From Chryseobacterium artocarpi (GTDB lineage Bacteria; Bacteroidota; Bacteroidia; Flavobacteriales; Weeksellaceae): a stretch of DNA of 64,000 nt. The notes under the pieces were generated by a model, which saw only the letters and a program-made list of their open reading frames with translations, did not search any database and was not told the origin of the DNA. This document shows, one piece after another, positions 58,701 through 64,000 of the stretch; within the stretch, counting starts at the first letter, position 1, and each line of letters begins with the position of its first letter. The DNA lies in contig NZ_MAYH01000045.1 of NCBI RefSeq assembly GCF_001684975.1, positions 310,001 to 374,000 on the forward strand. Reading direction: 5' to 3'. The translations under genes and the position numbers were made by a program.

Positions 58701-60932
58701 ATGAAAAAAGAACTGCTTATTTCCCTTTTTACAGCTCTGGTTTTTACGGCAAATGCCCAGCAAAATAAAAATGATGTTTTATCCTGGGTAGACCCTTTTA
58801 TAGGAACAGGAGGACATGGGCATACGTTTCCGGGAGCAACTACACCCTTTGGAATGATTCAGTTAAGTCCGGATCAGAATACCAAAAGCGGAGACTGGGA
58901 TTGGTGTTCCGGATATCATTACAGCAGCAAAACGATTATGGGATTCAGTCACAATCACCTGAGTGGAACAGGCTGGGCAGATCTTGGAGATATTTTGGTG
59001 ATGCCAACAGTAGGACAGGTAAAAATGACTCCCAGATCGGAAGATCAGCCAGGATCAGGATACCGTTCAACATTTAGTCATGATAAAGAAACAGCTTCTC
59101 CGGGATATTATTCCGTAATGTTGGATAGCTATGGTGTAAAAGCTGAACTTACAGCTTCTCCAAGAGTAGGATTCCATAAATATACTTTTCCTAAAAGTGA
59201 AGAAGCCAATATCATTATTGATCCTACCAATAAAATTTTCGGAAATATTTACCATACTTTGGTGAGTGTAGAAGGGAATAATAAAATAAAAGGGTATTGC
59301 TACAGCAATGGCTGGGGCGGAAAAAGATTCGCTTATTTTGTAATGGAATTTTCGAAACCTTTTAAATCTTACGGAGTTTATGCAGAAGGAAAAATTAAAA
59401 ACAATGAAAAGATTGCATTAGCAAAAGACGCTAAAGCATTTGTAAGGTTCTCTACAGAAGACAGTGAAAGCATCGAAGTAAAAGTATCTTTATCTCCGGT
59501 AAGCACAGAGAATGCGCAGGCAAACTTTGACGAAGAAGCCCAAAATGTAGATTTTGAACAAGCGAAACAAACGGCACAAAAAACATGGCGGGATCTTATC
59601 GGGAGATTTCAGGTATCAGGAGGTACAGACAGTCAAAGAAAGATTTTCTATACAGGCGTTTATCACACTTTTATAGCTCCTAATCTTTACATGGATACCA
59701 ACGGAGATTATGTTGCCGCTCAGGAAAACATGAACACGAAATGGTTCACAAATTACAGTACCTATTCCTATTGGGATGGCTTCAGAGCAACACATCCATT
59801 GCTTACTATTATGGATCAGAAACATACTAAAGAATTTGCCAATTCTCTGATCAGCAGATATACAGACCGTAAAGATCACATGCCTATCTGGGAGCTTTGT
59901 GGTTATGATAATTTCTGTATGTTGGGTTACCACAGTGTTTCTGTAATCTGGGATGCTATTTCCAAAGGAGTACCGGGAATTGATGGTGAAAAAGCTTTTG
60001 CTGCGATGAAAGATGCTTCTCTTACCGATAAAATGAGCAGCAGTGATGGTGGTGGAGGTCTTAATGACTATATCAAATTAGGATACAGCCCCTCTGAAAA
60101 TGGAGCTTCCGTTTCTGCAACTTTAGAATATGCTTACGACGATTGGTGTATCCAGCAATTAGCTGAAAAATTAGGTAAAAAAGAAGAAGCAGAAGTTTAT
60201 AAGAAACGATCAATGAACTTTCTGAATACGTTCAATAAAGAAAATAACCACTTCTGGCCAAGACAGAAAGACGGAAAATTTATAGCGGATTTTGTACTTA
60301 ATGACTGGAAAAAGCTTCAGCCACATTGGGTTTCAGGAAACATCTGGGCGTACGACTTCTTCGTTCCGCATCAGATTGACGAGATGATGAATTTATATGG
60401 TGGAAAAAAAGGGTTTGAAGAAAAACTTGATAAAACCTTTACAGAAGCTTTAAATATGGAAGGAGAGCAACATGTTGATATTTCAGGATTTATTGGATCT
60501 TTAGGGTTTGGAGATGAACCGGGGCATCATGTTCCTTACTTGTATAACTATGCGGGAAGCCCGTACAAAACCCAGAAAATGGTAAAATACATCCGTGATA
60601 ATATGTATGCTGCAAAACCGGATGGAATTGTCAATAACGAAGACTGCGGACAAATGTCAGCGTGGTATATTTTCTCCTCATTAGGATTCTATCCTGTTAC
60701 ACCAGGGAAACCTGTATATGCTATTGGAGCACCTCAGTTTCCAAAAGCTTCTCTTCAATTGGAAAATGGTAAAACATTCACTGTGATAGCAGATAAAATA
60801 TCAGATAAAAATATCTACGTTCAGAAAATGTTCCTGAATGGAAAAGAATACAAAAGCTGGGAACTGAACCACTCTGACATTATGAATGGTGGTGAGCTGA
60901 GATTTGTAATGGGAAGTAAACCTGTAAAATAA
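58701..60932 (+). CDS. GH92 alpha-mannosidase
   Basis: 743 aa from the ATG at 58701; a TTG five codons upstream is not needed. Signal peptide (LISLFTALVFTANAQ). Family 92 motifs: DPFIGTGGHGHTFPGATTPFG at the start of the domain, YSYWDGFRATHPLLTIM, HVPYLYNYAG and NNEDCGQMSAWYIFSSLGFYPV. GH92 enzymes are calcium-dependent exo-alpha-mannosidases, mostly alpha-1,2, acting on high-mannose glycans in the periplasm. Confidence 0.95.
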   Translation: MKKELLISLFTALVFTANAQQNKNDVLSWVDPFIGTGGHGHTFPGATTPFGMIQLSPDQNTKSGDWDWCSGYHYSSKTIMGFSHNHLSGTGWADLGDILVMPTVGQVKMTPRSEDQPGSGYRSTFSHDKETASPGYYSVMLDSYGVKAELTASPRVGFHKYTFPKSEEANIIIDPTNKIFGNIYHTLVSVEGNNKIKGYCYSNGWGGKRFAYFVMEFSKPFKSYGVYAEGKIKNNEKIALAKDAKAFVRFSTEDSESIEVKVSLSPVSTENAQANFDEEAQNVDFEQAKQTAQKTWRDLIGRFQVSGGTDSQRKIFYTGVYHTFIAPNLYMDTNGDYVAAQENMNTKWFTNYSTYSYWDGFRATHPLLTIMDQKHTKEFANSLISRYTDRKDHMPIWELCGYDNFCMLGYHSVSVIWDAISKGVPGIDGEKAFAAMKDASLTDKMSSSDGGGGLNDYIKLGYSPSENGASVSATLEYAYDDWCIQQLAEKLGKKEEAEVYKKRSMNFLNTFNKENNHFWPRQKDGKFIADFVLNDWKKLQPHWVSGNIWAYDFFVPHQIDEMMNLYGGKKGFEEKLDKTFTEALNMEGEQHVDISGFIGSLGFGDEPGHHVPYLYNYAGSPYKTQKMVKYIRDNMYAAKPDGIVNNEDCGQMSAWYIFSSLGFYPVTPGKPVYAIGAPQFPKASLQLENGKTFTVIADKISDKNIYVQKMFLNGKEYKSWELNHSDIMNGGELRFVMGSKPVK

Positions 60933-60964
60933 GACTAATAAAAATAAACGAAACAAAAGTATCA

Positions 60965-62392
60965 ATGGAAAGGAGAGATTTTATTAAAACAAGTGCATTG
61001 GCAGGAGCCGGATTGCTGTTTACACAAAATGTTTTTGCTAAAAATTTGGTTACGGAAGGTTTTCCTGTAGTTCGTGTACCTAAAGATAAAAGACATTTTA
61101 CCAGTGAATCCGTGGAAAATGCAATCGTGACTTTTAAAAAGAAAGTTAAAAATAAAGAATTAAGCTGGCTGTTTGAAAACTGCTTTCCAAATACATTGGA
61201 TACTACCGTTTATTATACTGAAAAAAATGGTACTCCAGATACTTATGTGATTACAGGAGACATTGATGCCATGTGGCTTCGTGACAGCTCTGCACAGGTT
61301 TTTCCTTATCTGCAGTTCTCAAAACAGGATGAAAAGCTACACAAGTTAATATCAGGAGTTATTCATAAGCAAACGACATTCATACTGAAAGATCCTTATG
61401 CGAATGCGTTTTACAATGATGACAACAAAATAAGTAAGTGGAAAGAATATGACCACACCGATATGAAACCGGGAACCCATGAAAGAAAGTGGGAAATAGA
61501 TTCATTGTGTTATCCTATCCGTTTAGCATATCACTTCTGGAAAACAACAGGAGACACTAAACCTTTTGATGATAATTGGTTAAAAGGAATTAAACTTACC
61601 CTACAGACTTTCATCGAACAGCAAAGAAAGAAAGACCTTGGACCTTACAAATTCGAGCGTACAACTGCTTGGGCAACCGATGGAGTTCCGATGGGAGGAT
61701 ATGGCTATCCTACGAAACCTGTGGGATTGATCAGCTCAATGTTCCGTCCAAGTGATGATGCTACGATCTACGGATTCCTGATCCCTTCCAATTTATTTGC
61801 GGTAGTAAGTTTACGCCAGGCAGCAGAAATGGTTTCTCAGATAAAAAATGATAAAGTATTGGCTAAACAGCTTACAGATCTTGCTGATGAGGTAGATGCT
61901 GCTATTAAGAAATACGGAATTTATAACCATCCTGAGTATGGAAAAATATATGCTTTTGAAGTAAATGGTTTTGGAAGTTATAACCTGATGGATGACGCCA
62001 ACTGCCCAAGCTTATTAGGATTACCTTATCTGAATGCTGTAAAGGCAGATGATCCTGTTTATCTGAATACAAGAAAATTTGTATGGTCAGAAAACAATCC
62101 GTTCTTCTTTAAAGGTAAGCTGGCAGAAGGAATAGGAGGACCACATATTGGACTTGATATGATCTGGCCAATGAGTATCATTATGAAAGCACTCACTACA
62201 AATGATAAGAGTGAAATCAAATGGTGTATTGATACTTTGCAGAAAACACATGGTGGTACAGGTTTCATGCACGAATCCTTCCATAAAGACAATGATAAGA
62301 AATTCACCAGAGAATGGTTTGCCTGGTCAAATACCTTATTTGGAGAGCTGCTATGGAAGACCTTTAATGAAAATCCTGAACTGCTGACGTAG
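60965..62392 (+). CDS. GH125 exo-alpha-1,6-mannosidase
   Basis: 475 aa. N-terminal Tat-like signal (ERRDFIKTSALAGAG). The GH125 (alpha/alpha)6-barrel motifs are GDIDAMWLRDSSAQVFPYL, GTHERKWEIDSLCYPIRLAYHFW and GGTGFMHESFHKDN, with FTREWFAWSNTLFGEL at the end. It removes alpha-1,6-linked mannose left after GH92 action. Starts 32 nt after the GH92 gene, same operon. Confidence 0.94.
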   Translation: MERRDFIKTSALAGAGLLFTQNVFAKNLVTEGFPVVRVPKDKRHFTSESVENAIVTFKKKVKNKELSWLFENCFPNTLDTTVYYTEKNGTPDTYVITGDIDAMWLRDSSAQVFPYLQFSKQDEKLHKLISGVIHKQTTFILKDPYANAFYNDDNKISKWKEYDHTDMKPGTHERKWEIDSLCYPIRLAYHFWKTTGDTKPFDDNWLKGIKLTLQTFIEQQRKKDLGPYKFERTTAWATDGVPMGGYGYPTKPVGLISSMFRPSDDATIYGFLIPSNLFAVVSLRQAAEMVSQIKNDKVLAKQLTDLADEVDAAIKKYGIYNHPEYGKIYAFEVNGFGSYNLMDDANCPSLLGLPYLNAVKADDPVYLNTRKFVWSENNPFFFKGKLAEGIGGPHIGLDMIWPMSIIMKALTTNDKSEIKWCIDTLQKTHGGTGFMHESFHKDNDKKFTREWFAWSNTLFGELLWKTFNENPELLT

Positions 62393-62421
62393 ATTTTTTT
62401 GAATTTATATTGACTTGATTT

Positions 62422-62456
62422 TTAAGTGCTTCTCTTGATAAAAGAGAAGTGCTTAA
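62422..62456 (+). other. Long hairpin between GH125 and GH18 genes
   Basis: A 15-bp stem (TTAAGTGCTTCTCTT with AAGAGAAGTGCTTAA, two G-U pairs) and a 5-nt loop. No T run follows, so it is more likely an RNA-stability or attenuation element than a plain terminator. Confidence 0.5.
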
Positions 62457-62505
62457 GGATACTTATGTCAAATTTTAACACAAAACATTTCCAAAAAATT
62501 ATATT

Positions 62506-64000
62506 ATGAAAAAAAAATCCCTTCTTATTCCCCTGATGGCAATGATGCTTCATACAGGTTCTCAACTCAATGCACAACAGCTCAATCCGCTTGGAGTTTG
62601 CTATGTGGAAGTGAATAACAATAATATGCTGAATGCAGGTTCTTATACACTTCAGAACACAAACAGACAGCTTTTTGACGTTGCAATCATCTTTGCAGCC
62701 AATATCAATTATGATGTTTCCAAAAGCAGAGCCTATATTTCAAGTAACAACAACGTTACCAAGGTTCTGAATGATGTAAATACCTATGTGAAACCCCTAC
62801 AGCAAAAAGGAATTAAAGTTCTTCTCGATATCTTAGGAAATCACCAGGGTGTGGGAATTTCCAATTTCCCAAACCGTGAAGCAGCAAAAGATTTCGCTTT
62901 ACAGGTTGCCCACACTGTCAATACTTACGGACTGGACGGCGTAGATCTGGATGATGAATACGCTGGATATGGTAACAACGGAACAGGACAGCCTAATAAC
63001 AGTTCTTTTGTAATGCTCTTACAGGAACTTAGAGCCGCAATGCCTGATAAACTGATCACATTCTATTATTACGGACCAGCAACATCAAGACAAAGTTACA
63101 ACGGGGATGCAGCCGGAAACTATATCAATTACAGCTGGAATGCCATGTATGGAACCTACAGCGTTCCAAATGTTCCTCCTCTTAATAAAACAAAGCTTTC
63201 TCCAGCCGCAATATGGATCCAAAATACCAACTCTGGCTCTACTTCTGCCTCTACACTGGCAAATTTAGCAACAAGTACAAAAAATGATGGCTATGGCGTT
63301 TTCATGTGGTATGATTTGGGTTCTGCCAATGTTGCCAACTATCTGAGCACAGGCTCTAATATTCTTTATAACGAAAATACACAGCTCAGCGGACAGTTAT
63401 ATTCTTGGTCCCCAGGGCAAAGCTGTGATCCGCCATTAGGATTGGATGTAAGTAACGTTACAGGAACTTCGGCAAAATTGAATTGGACTTCCAATGGATC
63501 TCAAACCTATAATGTTGATTATAAGCCTGCCAATTCAACAGTTTGGACTAATGCAACCACTAATTATTCAGGAAATAATGTAACTATCAATAACCTTACC
63601 CTGAATACCGATTACGACTGGAGAATACAATCCAACTGTTCGTCAACATTAACGAGTACTTATCTTTTTGCTCCGAGATTTAATTCAGGAAACGGATGTG
63701 CAACTCCTTCAGGGTTAACATCTGGTAGCTATCTCGGAAATACCACCCAATTATCCTGGACAGGAACAGCATCTTCTTATACATTACAATATAAAACAGC
63801 TGCGGCAACTACATGGAACGAGGTTCAGAATATTACCACAAATAATTATTCCTTACAAAACCTCACCCCTAATACAAACTATGTATGGAAAGTACAATCT
63901 GTCTGTAATGGAGGAACCACAAGCGCTTATTCAGCAGATGGAACATTTAATAGCGGTTTGGCTCCTATCACAAGCCCTGGTCCAAGATCACTTTCCTTCA
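62506..64000 (+). CDS. GH18 endo-beta-N-acetylglucosaminidase, partial
   Basis: At least 498 aa; the frame runs past the window end. Signal peptide (LLIPLMAMMLHTGSQLNA). The GH18 domain (about residues 25-300) has the catalytic DGVDLDDEY with D147, D149 and acid E151, as in EndoH/EndoF1-type enzymes that cut the chitobiose core of N-glycans. A fibronectin-type-III module follows (about 310-400), with a second starting near 405. It releases high-mannose glycans from glycoproteins, the first step of the locus. Possibly surface or type IX secreted; the C-terminus is unseen. Confidence 0.9.
   Translation, partial: MKKKSLLIPLMAMMLHTGSQLNAQQLNPLGVCYVEVNNNNMLNAGSYTLQNTNRQLFDVAIIFAANINYDVSKSRAYISSNNNVTKVLNDVNTYVKPLQQKGIKVLLDILGNHQGVGISNFPNREAAKDFALQVAHTVNTYGLDGVDLDDEYAGYGNNGTGQPNNSSFVMLLQELRAAMPDKLITFYYYGPATSRQSYNGDAAGNYINYSWNAMYGTYSVPNVPPLNKTKLSPAAIWIQNTNSGSTSASTLANLATSTKNDGYGVFMWYDLGSANVANYLSTGSNILYNENTQLSGQLYSWSPGQSCDPPLGLDVSNVTGTSAKLNWTSNGSQTYNVDYKPANSTVWTNATTNYSGNNVTINNLTLNTDYDWRIQSNCSSTLTSTYLFAPRFNSGNGCATPSGLTSGSYLGNTTQLSWTGTASSYTLQYKTAAATTWNEVQNITTNNYSLQNLTPNTNYVWKVQSVCNGGTTSAYSADGTFNSGLAPITSPGPRSLSF

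Noticed and set aside
1..64000. tRNA, rRNA and CRISPR arrays
   Set aside because: No cloverleaf-like segment with CCA end, no rRNA-like stretch and no regularly spaced repeats were seen on reading through; this was by eye, not by program.

Overview
The window comes from an AT-rich Flavobacteriia genome, most likely Chryseobacterium or a close Weeksellaceae relative. The evidence is gene content (SusC/SusD pair, type III glutamine synthetase, leader peptides of the MKKLTRKE type), the very high AT content, the lack of Shine-Dalgarno sites, and many upstream TAnnTTTG boxes, the -7 element of the Bacteroidetes primary sigma factor. No tRNA, rRNA, CRISPR array or insertion sequence was seen. Both window ends cut genes: ribosomal protein L25 on the left and a GH18 endo-glycosidase on the right.

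Layout. 1-12.8 kb is core housekeeping: L25 end, sufS, the leftward heme operon hemA-hemC-hemD-hemE, then the rod-shape operon mreB-mreC-mreD-mrdA-rodA and a pentapeptide-repeat gene. 13-24.5 kb holds an NlpC/P60 lipoprotein, glutamine synthetase III, a DUF6909-type protein, an M1 peptidase, coaX, an acetyltransferase, two twin Cys-rich leader peptides, tadA, a TonB-C protein and a WYL-domain regulator. 24.6-30.6 kb is accessory: four leftward genes including a SMI1/KNR4 immunity-like protein, a small acidic protein, a patatin phospholipase, an M15 cell-wall peptidase and a UmuC-type Y-family polymerase. 30.6-43.5 kb mixes housekeeping genes (glyS, truC, pyrD, msrB, an L,D-transpeptidase), a frameshifted lipoprotein gene and a two-component system. 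43.7-50 kb has a porin operon, fabF, a TetR-thiolase pair and OsmC. 50.3-64 kb is a polysaccharide-utilisation locus: AraC regulator, SusC, SusD, MFS transporter, GH130, GH92, GH125 and GH18, consistent with high-mannose N-glycan harvest.

The most notable signal is a repeated promoter element in the accessory block. Five copies of a CGWCA-N5-TGWCG palindrome each lie exactly 11 nt upstream of a TAnnTTTG box in the same leftward orientation. They stand before the WYL regulator, the small acidic protein, the patatin and (twice, in tandem) the M15 peptidase, next to the Y-family polymerase. This looks like a local regulon of the WYL protein, possibly a LexA-independent stress or DNA-damage response; the regulator assignment is inference. 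Other points of interest are four 11-bp phased repeats upstream of the porin next to an OmpR/PhoB-type regulator, a nested RNA structure between susD and the MFS gene, and the twin six-cysteine peptides.
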